64,000 nt of DNA from Ganoderma boninense (Eukaryota > Basidiomycota > Agaricomycetes > Polyporales > Polyporaceae). The stretch lies in the NCBI GenBank assembly GCA_002900995.3, contig CM035310.1:1145176-1209175 (forward strand), written 5' to 3'. Shown here piece after piece: positions 1-12,119 of the stretch; the stretch's first letter is position 1, and the number at the start of each line of letters is the position of its first letter. The translations under genes and the position numbers were made by a program. The notes below the pieces were generated by a model that had not been told where the DNA came from, ran no database searches, and saw only the letters and a list, made by a program, of their open reading frames with translations.

Positions 1-59
1 TGTGCCAAAATGTGGTAAAAAATGTCGTGAAGGCCAGTCAGAGGAGGGGTCGCTGCCAT
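1..59 (-). CDS. F-box/LRR-like protein, class A (5' end only, cut by window edge)
   Basis: The reverse strand starts ATG at 59 and reads MAATPPLTGLHDIFYHILA before leaving the window. This matches residue for residue the start of the copy at 2333 and resembles those at 6869, 9612 and 14500. It is therefore the N-terminal F-box exon of another class A member. Sequence upstream of the ATG (60-240) also matches the sequence upstream of the copy at 2333, so the promoter was duplicated too. Whether the rest is intact cannot be seen. Confidence 0.75.
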   Translation of the reverse strand, partial: MAATPPLTGLHDIFYHILA

Positions 60-257
60 GGTGCAATGAGGGATGAAATAACGTAAACGCGGGATACGGA
101 AGAGCTTGTTTCAAAATTATGCACGAAGGCTCGAAGGGACGGTCGACGACAACGAAGGTGAAGTTCACTCTGAAGACATCGATCATGATAAGCGCGTGTT
201 CTCCGCCTGCAGTGCATTGGCGTCTATGGAATCCTCGACAGACAAATACTGTATTTT

Positions 258-458
258 TCACGCAAAGGAAATTCTGGACCAGCCTGACCTGGCACGAAGC
301 ACCTTTCGCATCCACAACGGCCCAGTCCTTTCACAACGAGCCTCTCCTCCCGAAACGCAGAAGCAACGAGCGGGAAGGCACCGTGCGTTCACAACCTCCG
401 AGACCTTCCCAACCAAGTGCGTCCTCCCCAGCGGCGACAACGCCTGCGGCGCAACCAA
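258..458 (-). pseudogene. C-terminal remnant of a class B F-box/LRR-like gene
   Basis: The reverse strand carries the motif LGRTHLVGKVSEVV, equivalent to LGGTDLVGKVSEVV in the class B copy ending at 2695 and GRADLAGRVSEVV in the intact class B gene ending at 10081. It ends SGWSRISFA where the intact copies end in a GSxLxFA motif. No upstream body of the gene remains and the residues between the two motifs are in a shifted frame. It sits upstream of the class A start at 59, in the same arrangement as 2333/2695, so the class B tail plus class A start was duplicated as a unit. Confidence 0.6.
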
Positions 459-667
459 TGCTTGCTATTAGCGGCCAAGCGGCCTCGAACTTCGTGATTC
501 ACTGGTCTCTCTCTTACTGTGGAATGTCCAGCGCGACCGATTATGGCGTACCTCACATCGACATTGTCACTGGCACCATGAATTCATCACCTTTAATAGG
601 AATTTATGGCTACTCTTACAAGTCATCCCGACTCGAAGAGTCAGATAGCGTAGTAGTCCGTCATGCA

Positions 668-2333
668 CTACTTAGTCATACAGAGTCTAACAGTCACAGA
701 CTCGAAGGCCATGTCCATTAACCCACGGAACAACCCCACCTCTTTTTGAGAGCAGTCCTCAACCTTCTCAGCCACAGAATAATAGACGACGCGGTCGACG
801 CACAACTCACTCAGCCGGCGCGCTGCGGCAAAGGCGGACCAACCCGGCGTGCCCACTCGCTGGCCAATCTAGAAGAGGAGTCGAACAGCACCATCGGAGG
901 TGGATGCTGCGAAGACGGGGGCAGTGGCGGATGAATGCAGCGATGGACTCGAGGTCCGCATACCGCTCCGCCCAGCTGTTGGACTTGTCCCGCTCCTCGC
1001 CGAGATTGAACGTCTCGAGGTCCGGCCATGCCTTCACCATCGCGCACAAGTCAATGGGAGAGTACGACACAATGGGGCCCTCAAAATACATGGAGAAGTG
1101 TCGCACGGCGCGATGGGAAAGGAGGGGGGCGATGAGCTTGGTGAGTGGCGGGCTGGCTTGCCGCTCGCCGCCCCAGCCTATCTGCTCCACCCAGGACTGC
1201 TTGCTGACTCACCTGAACCGCGTCAGGGAGGGCACTTCGTTACAAGAGTGTGCAGGTATCCGGGCAGGGAATGGGATAGATTGGGGGAGTCCTGGTGCAT
1301 CTCGAAGACAGTGAAGGTAACGCAGTTGCGGGGCGTTGACCGGTTGAGGAGGACGCCGACGACAACCGGCTCGCGCAGCAGACTAAGAGGGTACGGAGCT
1401 GCGGGAATTCCGTAAGAAGGTTCAGGCGTGCCGATCCTCTGAGATGCAGATAGATGCTGAGCTCTTGGAGGTCAGGGTATTAGCAAGGAGGGGGAGACTG
1501 TCGATCCCGATGGATGCGGTGGGATGCAGCTTGACGCAGCGTAAACATGGATGCAAACTTGGAAGTAACTCCATGTTCAGGAGCAGTCGCGTATTCGGTA
1601 CTTCCATATTGAGCACCTCCAAGTGCTGCATCGACGAGAAACAGACGGAGAGGACTTTCCCGAGCTGTTTAAGCTCCTTCTGAGATGATTGAGGGAAGGT
1701 GATATCAAAATTGCGGACGGAAGACGTGTTCACAAGGCGCAACACGCCCGTATCGATGGCACGAGGTGTTGTCATGCGGCGGGTGATAGTCACTCCCTCC
1801 AAGTGAGGAAGGATGGGCGTGTTGCCACATGCCGAGAGTAGTCGACACCAGAACGTATCTTGTAGCAGTTCCGTGTTGATATCCTCGGGGCCATAAAGTG
1901 GAACGACGATGATGTTTCGCACCCGCGATGCGTACTCCTGAAATCGTGCCCAACCCGATCCATGGGTTGCAGGCGTTCCACACAGTTCCTATCAGCCACG
2001 TCAGTGCTGTTATAACCCAGGACGTTTCATTCCACGCACCAGGGGCGGCATACTGCATTCTTTTTGAGGCGGCCTCTGTGCGATCCCGACAATACAGAGA
2101 AGGTGCTCCAACGGCTTTTGGCTGGGGAGCGAGCGCCACAACTTGTCCAGAGCGGGCTGCGTAAAGCTACTGTGTGTCCTTGATAGGCAACACAGAGCCT
2201 TCCGAGCAGAAGTCGACTCCTCTACTTCTCTGAAGCTGAAGCAACGGGCGCCGGCTTTCGGATCTGGAGTAAGATGGGAGAGAATGTGGTAGAAGATGTC
2301 GTGAAGGCCAGTCAGAGGGGGAGTCGCTGCCAT
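668..2333 (-). pseudogene. Class A F-box/LRR-like gene, decayed
   Basis: The first exon starts at ATG 2333 with an F-box-like segment (LTGLHDIFYHILSHLTPD, later LDKLWRSLPSQKPLEHLLC) like that of the intact paralogues. Exon 2 is recognisable (ELLQDTFWCRLLS, then VTIT and LRR-like strands) but its frame stops near 1422. The next conserved block resumes in another frame (LIAPLLSHRAVRHFSMYF, 1120-1060) and stops near 807. The C-terminal piece (LSELCVDRVVYY to RLCMTK) is in a third frame, ending at 668. The counterpart of about residues 270-350 of the intact copies is missing or scrambled around 1190-1420. I read this as a frameshifted, internally deleted copy. Confidence 0.65.
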
Positions 2334-2694
2334 GGTGCAGTGAGGGATAGAACAATGCAAACGCAAGATATTAAAGAGTTTGTTTAACAACTCTATGACG
2401 AAAAGCACGAAAGCTCGAAAGGACGGTCGAGGACAAGACTCAACCGAGGTTGAAGTTCACTCGAGGATCGTGATAAGCGCGTGTCCTCCTGCCTGAGTGA
2501 TTTGGCGCTTATTATCATTAACCCCCGACTTGCCCTCGGGCTTGAACGTGTGGCTGCTGCTGCTCCTGCTGCGAGGGACGTAGTTAGGATCTTTGCCGCT
2601 CTTAAGTACATAGTCCTAAATCTACCACCTTCCCCCGCCCCCGCGCGGACAAGTACAGCACAGTCTTTGCTATAACCCAGACAGAATACTCGGT

Positions 2695-3996
2695 TCATCG
2701 TGACGCGAAGGACAGCCTGGACCCGCCTGAACACCCCGGACACGAAACACCTTCCACATTCGCAACGGCCCAGTCGTCCTTCACCACGAGCCTGAGCTTC
2801 TCCTCCCGAAACGCGGAGGCGACGAGCGGGAAGGCGCCGCTCACAACCTCCGACACCTTCCCGACCAAGTCCGTTCCCCCCAGCGGCAACAAGACCTGCG
2901 GCACGACCAATGCTCGCAGCCCATGCGGCTCATATGCATCACGACTGGGGAGCATGCCGACTGGAATCTCCTCCGAGCCTCCCAACTTGAACTCCCTAGC
3001 CAAGAGATGGAGCACACGCAGCCGCGGGCAGCACCGCGCGAAGTGCGCCAACGCGACGTCGAGCGGGCCGCCACGGGCCCGTGGTCGCCCGGTTTCCAGT
3101 TCCCGGGCCCAGATTGCAAAGCCAAAGTACGGCCAGACGCGGAGGCGGAACGCCTCGTGGGCGCGCAGGCTCTCCGCCACAGTGCGCCAGTCCGCGGGCG
3201 CGCACACGATGTAGAAGTAGCTCGGGAATCCGAGCGGGAGGGTACGGAGAGACGAGAGAGAGAGGAGCGTGTGTACGAGGTCGAACAGATGCCATGGGAA
3301 CGCGTCCTTGACTGCCGGGAAGCCGTATGCGACTGAGGTTCGCGAGGGTGGGAGGCGGCCAGGCGCTGTGGATACGGTGAGGCTCGAGATGGCGGTGTGT
3401 TTGGTGGCAATCGTGCTGAAGCATTGGATTGCGGCGGTGGCGAGCGAGGCTGATGGCTCGCCATAGTCCAAGTCGGCGATGGAGAGCGTGTGCAGCGATG
3501 GGAGGAGCAGTGTCGAGGACCACACTGAGAGCGATATTGACAATGACTCACGGGCAGGTAGTGTGTACAAGACCTGGAGGTCATTGACATCGAGCTGCGG
3601 AAACACCTCGAGATGGCGGACGGAAGAGCAACATGTCTGGAGGAGAGGGACGCCGAGGATAGAAGGAGGCAGCTCCAGATGGAGTTTCTCGATCTTGCGG
3701 GCTGAGCGAAGGCTCTGGACACGCTCTCGAGGTTAAAATTGAGGCTGCGGACAGGGGGGAATGAGTGCAAGAGCATGGAGCGTCAGAGTCATTGAGGAGA
3801 TGTGGCAGAAGGCGATGGACACAAGCTTCGTCAGGCACCTCACGTATTTGATGTCATGTCCTCTTGGCCGTCTCCAACGTTCCCCGTACTGCTCTGCAGC
3901 GTCCGAGAGCCGATAGGCGTCAGGACCCGTGCACAGACTGGACACCTCGAAGCTCAGGCCATACCCCACTACGACAAGCCTCTCCAACCGAGACAT
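2695..3996 (-). pseudogene. Class B F-box/LRR-like gene, 5' part broken
   Basis: A reverse-strand frame of about 310 codons ending at 2695 aligns along its length with the second half of the intact class B gene at 10081-11979 (shared DLVHTLLSLSSLRTLPLGFP, LRVWPYFGF, HFARCCPRLRVLHL, LVGKVSEVVSGAFPL, ending near SCPGCSGGSRLSF). Upstream, around 3845-3960, a different frame carries YGERWRRPRGHDIKYV, matching the end of exon 1 of the intact gene (YEERWRLSRGYDLKYV), followed by SIAFCHIS, matching SVAFCHFI. The F-box start and most of the early exon 2 are gone and the frame changes near 3740, so a functional protein is unlikely. Close spacing upstream of the class A start at 2333 matches the other class B/class A pair. 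Confidence 0.6.
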
Positions 3997-3999
3997 TCA

Positions 4000-4660
4000 C
4001 GGACGCATTGGGCATGAAAGCTGCCCCCACAACGTCCGAAAATGGCTAAAACCAAGTCCGCCTGTGAGGGGAGAACAGCGCCTTTGAAATGACTAGCGTC
4101 TGTAGGCCATGCTTGCCACGGGTTTCCAGCACTGCGGTCGTAACGCGAGATATGCAAGTGGAACGTCTCCGCGCAGGCGCACTTGTCCATCCGTATACAC
4201 GATTCCGAAGTAGCTCAGAAGATTGTGAGGCCAACGTGGCGGAGCGCGGACAGGGCGCGGACTAGGTGTACGAGGTCAAGCAGGGACGCCGCAGTGCTGT
4301 CGGTCAGTGATGCTATCCGAAAGAAAGCAAAGTCAGGGCGGGTTACGACCGTACATCGCGAATACGCAGTGCTTGAGAGGAAGGGGCATCGGGGGACGAG
4401 CGTGTGGGAAATGTCGGTTTTTGCGAGCTCGGCGGCTGGTGACAGTACTCACAGTCTGCAACATAAGTGCGAGTCTCGATGGGTAGTGGGTGGTGAACAG
4501 TGACGCAGCGAGGTTGGCCCATGTGCCTTCTATGCTGAGCGTGATGGCGAGGCCAGCCAGGATGTGTACGAGGGTCGCCGGTATCCCGCAGGTTCTGAGA
4601 GACCGAGTCTCCGTCGAAACAGCTGGCATAAATAGGCTAGGTAAATGAGTACTCACGCAT
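4000..4660 (-). pseudogene. Class B F-box/LRR-like gene remnant
   Basis: Short stretches in different reverse frames match consecutive parts of the intact class B protein. IEGTWANLAASLF (about 4540-4500) equals VEGTWANLSILLD; TDSTAASLLDLVHLVRALSA (about 4300-4230) equals DDAFAASLLDIVHPLLALSA. The order is conserved but the frames are not, and no start or stop region remains. This is a decayed tandem copy, more degraded than its neighbour at 2695-3996. Confidence 0.55.
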
Positions 4661-5162
4661 CGGATGTTCTAGCCTCTCGACAGTTTCCATCCTCCTTCGA
4701 TGAGATTCTGTACCTCTCGATCAATGTCCTCCCGTGTTAGCTGGGAAACCAAAAGCGGTCAGACGTATTGCCTCCGACTGGTTGTCTGCTGCGGCCCCCG
4801 CGGCGGCGAGTCGTGATACACCTCAAGGCTTCCGGAGGCTTGAAGATGGTGGACAGGCTACGCTGATGGAACCAATCCGCCCAAAGTCTTGCTGATGATA
4901 GAGTCCACTACGGACACATGTTCTACTGAGAGGCTGGCGAGGCAGAGGAGGTCTGGAAAGAGTTCGCATGCCTGAGGGAGCTCGAGGAGAGAGTGAGAGA
5001 GAGAGAGAGACGGCCGCTGAGAGAAGAAACTGGCGCCTCGCTTGAAACTTCCCGGCCCGGTTGGCCCGACGGACGGTCGTCGCAAAGACTGTCATCCATC
5101 CCGTTGTTACTAGGACGGCTAAACAAGCTACACATTGATTTGAAACTCTTTACGATTATCTG
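4661..5162. other. Intergenic stretch with a GA-repeat tract
   Basis: No gene is supported here. A GAGA-type microsatellite lies at about 4986-5010. The sequence separates decayed class B copies from the intact class A gene at 5163-6869. No class A or B motif was found in either strand. Confidence 0.4.
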
Positions 5163-6869
5163 TCAGAGTATATGAAGTTCCAGGCTAGCTTCGGGGAAGA
5201 TCCTCTCCATCAGCCCACGGAACTGCGCCACAACTTCAGTTTCTCTATCACGGGGGCCAACTTCCTCTGAATCCTCCTTCGAGCAGTGTGTGACATAGTC
5301 CACGGATAATTCACGCAGCCAATGCGGTGCATCCGGGAGGAGGTGCACGGACTCGGAGTCGACCGACGAAGGATCGGACTCGGACTGCACCACACGCAGG
5401 TAGCCGAGGCTGCGGAGACGGGGGCAGTGGCGAGCAAACGAGACGATGGACTCGACGTCCGCGCGCTGGTGAACCCTAGCCCATGCCCTGTCTTCCTCGC
5501 TTGCATGGTAAAGGCGGAACGTCTCGAGATCCGGCCACGCCTCCGCAAACACGCGGAAGTCGGCGGGGGTATACGACACAATGGGGCCGTGGAACCACAC
5601 TTTGAAGCTCTGCAAGGCGCGATGAGAGAGCAGTGGGGCGACGAGCTCGGCGAGCGGGTCGCCGGCTTCCTGGTTATCCAGGTAGCCTACCTTGCGCATC
5701 CCCTCATGGGTGCTATGCCACTCGAACGCCGTGAGGGAGGGGCATTTCGCGAGGAGGGTGCGGAGGTGCCCTGGGAGCTCTGTGGACATGGCGTTGGAGT
5801 CCCTGTGCCGCTCGGAGACGGAGAAATGTTGCAGCCTGGGGGCGTCGACGTAGGTGAGGAAGACGCCGACTCCGCGGAACGCATGACAGAACATTTTGAG
5901 GCTACGAAGCTCTTTAAATGTCATGCGCTGCTCGGGAGGTTGCCAGAATTGAAGACTGAAGGTAAGAGATTGGAGGTGAGGGAGGGTGGCGAGGGGGCGG
6001 AGATAGTCCAATTCGATAGATGCGCCGCCACGATGCAGCGCGAGATGGCGCAGGTGAGGATGCGAGCAAGGCAGCAATTTCACGTCCTCGGGATCCAGAT
6101 GTGGCACAAGCACATCCAGCGTCTGAATGGACGAGAAAACTCCTGCCCCTAGGGCACTCTTCAGTCGTCTGACGTCCCATTCTTTCACCCGAGGAACAGA
6201 CACCTCGAGTTCATGTATGCCGTGCCCGGACGGGTTCAGAAGGCGCAACAACCCCGTGTCGATAGGCACGTTGTCAAGATCCATAGTCCGCAGCGCCGCC
6301 CGAGTCAAGTGTGGAAGAATGGGTGTGCCACCACTGGCAAACGCAGCAGAGACTTGACACCAGAAAGTGTCTTCCAGCAACTTCGCAGGCATACCGAAGG
6401 GCACACCGCGATAGCGAACAAATGGGTAGACAATGATCTCGCGGACAAGACCTGCATATTCTTGAAATCGTTTCCAGCCCGATGCATGGGTCGCCGGTGT
6501 GCCGCACATTTCCTAAGTAGAAAGGTATTACGATCTTATTCAATGGAAGGTGCGAGGTAGACTCACCAGGGGTGGACCATCCCGCCAATGTTCTCTGCGA
6601 CGCCTGTGCGCGATCCCGACCACACAAAGAAGGTGTTCCAATGGCGTTTCGCTGGGGAGAGAACGCCACATTGCGGCAAGAACCGGTTGAGTGAAGCTGC
6701 TGTGGACTCTTGCTAAGCGAGACAACGCTTTGCGAGCAGATTCTGAATCGCGTGATTCACTGAGGTCGACGGTGCGGGGTGTGGGATCAGGAGTGAGATG
6801 CGAGAGGATATGATAGAAGGTATCCATATCGATAGTATTACGCACGCCGGGAGCCTGAGTCGTTGCCAT
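5163..6869 (-). CDS. F-box/LRR-like protein, class A, intact (two exons, ~550 aa)
   Basis: Exon 1 is 6567-6869 and exon 2 is 5163-6512, with a 54-nt GTGAGT...TAG intron, both in phase 0, giving 550 aa. Residues 10-100 hold an F-box-like segment (DTFYHILSHLTPDP, then the AxMWRSLPSETPLEHLLC motif shared by all class A copies). Exon 2 opens with GWKRFQEYAGLVREIIVYP and continues as irregular leucine-rich strands, ending with a conserved HWLRELSVDYV block and FRGLMERIFPEA. F-box proteins of this kind are expected to be substrate receptors of SCF ubiquitin ligases; that role and the substrate are inference. This is one of the best preserved members of the array and its start is fixed by alignment with four paralogues. 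Confidence 0.8.
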
Positions 6870-7179
6870 TACTTGGTATGAGGTTGGAGAGAAGCTACAG
6901 ATAGAAAGCGAGAATGCTCAAGTACTCCGAGTCGTTCTAAGCACTGGATGAGGCCTGACTGAGGCAGGAGACCGGGGTGAGGCAAAATCAACGAGGACAA
7001 GCTGAAGATCGATGTTCGATCATGACGTCGATCTAACTCGTGGCTGTGCAATGCACTTGTATGAGGTCAATCAGAGCGGCCCTCTTGGTCGGAGCAGAAA
7101 ATATATGTCCAAAATATACTTGCCACATGCCACAACATGCTCTTACAATATACAACATAGTTTGCGATGCACAAGGCTG

Positions 7180-7610
7180 CCAGTGCTAACTTACACGGCC
7201 CAGCACTGTCATCCGTCGAGGTGCAGTATCGCGGACGGAAATGGCACCTCAGCACCAACAATCCGAGTCCGCGAAAGTGCGCCGTGAGTTCTTCGTGGCG
7301 GTCCCTATCCTGCCCTCTCCGCCGGGCACCCAGGACTTTGTCCACTGACACCTCCCGCAGCCAATGCCGCGCAGGAGGGCACTGCTCCAACTCAAGCAAC
7401 GCCCGAACCGCTCCACTACCCTCGGAAGCGCGAGCCTGCGCAGCCCCAGACAGTTGCGCGCAAACCCGACCTCCGCATAGCGCTCCCCGCGTTTCCAGGT
7501 GCCGGGGCTGTCGTCCCTATTGTCGCCTCCGCAGACAGAGCTGAGGAGACCATCCCCGGTGAGGGCAAACGAAAAGGACCGCTTGAGCACGAGGCCGCGC
7601 ACTTGAGGTA
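7180..7610 (-). pseudogene. C-terminal remnant of a class A F-box/LRR-like gene
   Basis: Two overlapping reverse frames carry parts of the class A C-terminus: VGFARNCLGLRRLALPRVV (compare FARHCPRLRSLDIPRVV in the neighbour at 7881-9612) and, shifted, HWLREVSVDKVLG followed by ELTAHFRGL (compare HWLGELWVDHVVY and QFRRLMEEVF). N-terminal and LRR body regions are absent. Flanking bases 6870-7179 and 7611-7880 show no gene. Confidence 0.6.
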
Positions 7611-7880
7611 GGCGCTCGTCTGCTATATGCCTCGCCGGTCCGATCCGCGCCGCGCCGATTCATGAGCCCGCCAGGCCGTGCTCATGAGGCTCGTTTCTGC
7701 TCACTCACAGTGCATCTACCAGCAGCATGACCGAGTACTATACCAATGCAGGCATCCATGTAAGTAAGTGAAGAGCCACCTTCAACCTCTTTCTGACAAG
7801 TCGTCCTCAGGCTCAGCGGACTGAATCCGAAATTGAACTTTACACGTCAAATCTGCGGCGTCACGGTCATTGTCAGGTAC

Positions 7881-9612
7881 CTAGTCCTCAGATTCCTGTG
7901 CATCTCGGACCCGAATTATCGCTGACGGAAAGACCTCCTCCATCAACCTGCGAAACTGCTTCGGAGAATCTCGGCGGCGTCCCCTAGTGCGTTGTGCCCC
8001 AGCGTAGACGACGTGGTCTACCCAGAGTTCACCCAACCAGTGTGGCACAACAGGACGGCTCATAGGCTTCGCCCCACCCCGGGCCGAACCAGAGGGATTA
8101 GAGGGCGCGGACACGGGCTCGCGCTGGACCACCACCCGCGGAATGTCGAGGCTCCGTAGGCGGGGACAGTGGCGCGCAAACGCGAAGATAGACTCGACGT
8201 CGAGGCACCGGTCTGCCCAATGGTCCTCGTCGGTGCCGCCGATGCTGATTCGACTAATGATGGGCTTGTCCTGCAGGAGGAACGTCTCGAGGTCCGGCCA
8301 CGCCTGCGCGAACGCGTGGAAGTCGTCGATGGTGTATGGCACGACGGGGCCTCGAAACTGCGCCGAGAAGTGTCGCATGGTGCGCTGGGCGAGCAGCGGC
8401 GCGACGAGCTCCGCGAGGGCCATGTCGCTGCGTAGGTGGCCCAGGCCGGTGACCCCGTACGTCCAGACCTGCAGGCTGGTCCAGTCGAACGTGGTGAGAC
8501 GGGGACATTTCGCGAGGAGCGTGCGGAGGTGGCCTGGCAGTTCCTCGGATACATTGTTGGCCTCCATGTGTGTCTCGGAGATGGAGAAAGCTCGCAGTTG
8601 AGGTGCATCGACATAGGCGAGCAGAATGCCAAGAGCGTCAAACTCGTAGCAGCACGCCGCGAGGGTGCGAAGGCCTGCTAGCGTGATGGGGGCATCTAGA
8701 GGTTCCCAGTCACGGGAGAGAGTGAGGCTTAAATATTCAAGGTTAGGGAGAGTAGCGAGGGGGTGAAGATGGTTGAGCTGGATGGACGTGCTGCGATCGA
8801 TCTTGAGGTAGCGCAGGCGGGGATGCGAGCGAGGAAGGCATTCCAGACGTAGCCCGGGAGTCAGGTCTGATAGCTCGATTGAAAGCACCTCGAGGTTCTC
8901 AGTCGATGAGAAAGACCCCAAAAATGCTTTCTTTAACTGTCTGAAGTCCCCTTCTCTCGCTTGAGGGAAGGCGATTTTGAGTTCGTGTATCGACGGGTTC
9001 AGCAGGCGGAACATGCCTAAGTCGAGGGAACAGCGGGAACTCATACTGCGGAGAGTGGCTCCTTTCAAGCGAGGAAGAATGGGCACATTCCCAACAGCCG
9101 AAGACAGTTGGCACCAGAAGGTATCTTCCATCAGCTCCGCGGCATCGTCGATGGAGGGAACGAGAGGGTCGAGGATGATTTCTCGGACGAGTGCAGCGTA
9201 TTCTTGAAATCGTAGCCAGCCTGCTTCGTGCGGCTGGCGTCCGGCACATTTCCTAGAAAAGACGAATCAAATCAATCAGATAAAACTAACGCGCAAGAAC
9301 ACGAACAGTGCGCACCATGGACTCCGAGAGCACATGCCCTGGTTGCTGAACTCTCCGTGCGATCCCCACGACACAAAGAAGGTCCTCCAACGGCTTTTGA
9401 CTGTGGAGAGAGCGCCACATCACAGCCAAAGCTGGTTTTGTGAAGCTCCTATGAGTTCTCGCTAGCCGAGCTAAGGCCTTGCGCGCATATTGAGAGTCTG
9501 GGGTTTCATACAAGTAGCCGCTGGCGAGTGTAGCGTCCGAGTCAGGTGTGAGATGGGGAAGGATATGATAGAAGATATCGTGAAGGCCTCTCAAGACTGG
9601 AGCTGCTGCCAT
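7881..9612 (-). CDS. F-box/LRR-like protein, class A (two exons, ~549 aa)
   Basis: Exon 1 starts at ATG 9612 (MAAAPVLRGLHDIFYHILPH) and probably ends at 9316, before a GTGCGC donor at the position used by the paralogues. Exon 2 is open from about 9233 to the stop at 7881 and contains ELMEDTFWCQLSS, LRR-like strands, LVAPLLAQRTMRHFSAQF, AWPDLETFLLQD, FARHCPRLRSLDIPRVV and HWLGELWVDHVVY. The acceptor differs from the paralogues: the usual TAG before GAAATG leaves the wrong phase, whereas an AG 21 nt further in (9234/9235) restores the frame. A small indel near 9240 is therefore possible. Probable SCF-type adaptor (inference). Confidence 0.7.
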
Positions 9613-10080
9613 GCTAGTACCAGAGCGACGCCGACTCCAAGCATCAAGTAGTGTTTGAGGAGTACTAGTGTGTAAGGAGGGTTAACGTTCTAAGTGCTTC
9701 GAGTCTAAAGATCGAGAATCGAGATCGACTTTTACGATCGATAACGGTGTGTGTGGCTGTGCGCCATGTCCAATTGCCAAGGCGACTCCAGTACCAGTAC
9801 CACGAGACATGTACTTGCTGCACATATCCGCTATGTAGTACAATGAAGGTATGTCTTTTGTTCCCGATGCATGGTTGATTAATTCCAATTCCTGCTGACG
9901 TTAAAAACCGCCCAGATAAACCTTTGGCAGGCCTTTCGCCGCACTGTCATTCTACTAGTACTAGTACACGACTGGATTCTGCAACTGGAGCCATTCAAAC
10001 CGCATTGATGTAGCTACCACCGATAACTGCCGTCTAGAACAGGGCAGAATGTGCAGTGATATACACATGACGAACGCAGA
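9613..10080. other. Intergenic, nothing recognised
   Basis: About 470 bases between the class A start at 9612 and the class B stop at 10081. It must hold the promoter of the class A gene. I see no coding remnant, repeat or RNA gene, only short CTAGTACTAGTA-like palindromic scraps near 9950. Confidence 0.3.
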
Positions 10081-11979
10081 CTACGACCGATCATACAGAT
10101 TAAAAGCGAAGGTAAGCTCCGAACCCCGCGCGCACTCCGGACACTGCGTTGCGGCCTCATCCACCACGGCCCAACCCTCCTCCACGTTGAGTCTCTCCAG
10201 ACGGAAGGGAGACACAGCAAGCGGAAAGACCCCTCTCACAACCTCCGACACCCTCCCAGCCAAGTCCGCCCTTCCAGCGGGTAGCAGCACCCTCGGTACG
10301 ACGAGCATCCGCAGACCATGCTTCTCGCCAGACCCGGGAGGCCGGCCGTCGCTGAGCGAGGCGAGTGCGAGTGACTCCTCCGTCACCTCCATCTCCGTTA
10401 GGTGGAGCACACTCAACCTCGGACAGTTCTGGGCGAAATGCGTGAGTGCGTGGAGCGGGCCGCCGCGGATACGCTGGGGAGGGTCGGCGTCCGAGTTGTT
10501 CTGGCGGGAGCCTGAGAAGCCGAAGTAGGGCCAGACGCGCAGGTGGAACGCTTCCAGGGCGGGCAGGGCCTCCGCGACGGTGCGGAGATCCACCTCTGTG
10601 CACGCGATGTCGAAGTAGTTGGGGAACCCGAGCGCGAGGTGGCGCAGCGCGGAGAGGGCGAGGAGCGGGTGCACGATGTCTAGGAGCGACGCTGCGAAGG
10701 CGTCGTCGACGAGCGCGATGGTGAATACGACGCAGCCGCTTGAGGGTGGGACGCGGCCGTCTTTCGCGGACACGGAGAGGCTCGTGATGGAGGGCTGTCG
10801 GGCGACGAGCGTGCGGAAACACTGGGTAGCGGCTTTTGCAACCTCAGCGGCTGGCCCGCCGTACTCCCAACCTGTGATTGAAAGCGCGTGCATCGACGGG
10901 AAGCAAGCGGTATCGAGCAAAATGCTGAGGTTGGCCCAAGTCCCCTCGACGATGAGGGTGGTGATGGATTTGAACGTGAGCGAGCGACCAGTGGCTTCGG
11001 GGAAGTCCTCCTTGTCCAGCGAGATCGACAGGTGCTGCAGGGCAGGAAGCTCTGTCAGGAGTCGCAGGCCGTCGAGATCTAACAGGGGGAGGATTTCGAC
11101 ATGACGCAGTTGAGCACAATGGGTCCGCAAGAGGGATCCACCGAGGATAGAAGGATGAAAGTCGAGACGAAGCTTCTCGATCTCCGGAGCGGCGCCGAAG
11201 CTCCGGTTGAATGTGGAGCGGAATTTCTTGTCGAGTTCGTACCAGCTATCTTCGTTGTTGACACTGAGATTGAGGTTGCGCACTGAAGGAGAGATGAGCG
11301 CGAAAGCTCCTGGATTGAGAGCCTTGGGGATGAAGTGGCAGAAGGCGACCGACAGCAGCCTCGGGAGGATTGGGGCGCGGTCTGTTACAGCCAACAGCTG
11401 CTCCCACATGGTGCTCCAAGCTGGGCCATTAAACACAAATAAGGTGATGGCACGGACGCGTGAGGCGTACTCCATGAATCGGGGCCAGTTAGGATGGCCA
11501 CGAGGATCGTCGGCAGTCCGCAAAACCTATCGAAAGCAGGTTATATGCGGTTTTGGTATACCTCATGATACACAATGGAAACTCACGTATTTCAAGTCAT
11601 ACCCTCTGGACAGCCTCCAGCGTTCCTCGTAAGCATCTACAACACCAGGAATGTAGTATCCCCCGTCGCTTCGGTAAGGCAGACAATAGCGTTGAGTCTT
11701 CTCTCCGAGGTTTTCAAAGCCGTCTCGGATGCCTTCCCTCGTGGCGATTCCAAGTTCGCACAGGAGATCGGCGAGAGGCTGGTCGTCGGGTAGTCGTTTC
11801 CACAAGACATCGAGGGCAGGATCAGTGAATGCCTTGCAAGACCTTGCTGCGAACGACAGCGACTGGCGAGACTCGTAGGCTTGATCGTCGTTAGACTGGT
11901 GGATAGGATCGAGGTAGGAAAAGACATGGCAGAGGATGTCTGGGACATCGGACAGGGAGCGAGATGTCGCGGTGGTCAT
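10081..11979 (-). CDS. F-box/LRR-like protein, class B, intact (two exons, ~612 aa)
   Basis: Exon 1 is 11587-11979 and exon 2 is 10081-11526, separated by a 60-nt intron (GTGAGT...TAG) in phase 0, giving 612 aa. Residues 9-60 are F-box-like (DVPDILCHVFSYLDP, then KAFTDPALDVLWKRLPDDQP). The rest is an irregular LRR-type repeat region with PNWPRFMEYASRVRAI, PSVRNLNLSV, VEGTWANLSILL, SALRHLALGFP, HLRVWPYFGF and HFAQNCPRLSVLHL. The C-terminus has two Cys pairs (CPECARGS). It is the only undamaged class B member here and the reference for the decayed copies at 258, 2695 and 4000. Class A and B share exon structure and the P-x-L-x-x-x-A pattern, so they are probably old paralogues. Confidence 0.8.
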
Positions 11980-12119
11980 GGTGGTGTTCGACAGGATGCA
12001 GTTGACTGCGTGCGCAGCCTGAGGCTCGAGCCCTAGCCCTGCTTATTGGTGTTGTGGGAGAGACGTACCAGTGCCCTAACGACCTGGGGCCTAGTAGCAG
12101 CAGCTGCCTGTGCACAAAA

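Noticed and set aside
9234..9260. Acceptor before GAAATG in the class A gene at 7881-9612, as in its paralogues
   Set aside because: It leaves exon 2 out of phase with every nearby donor; an acceptor 21 bases further on keeps the frame, although a one-base sequence error cannot be excluded.
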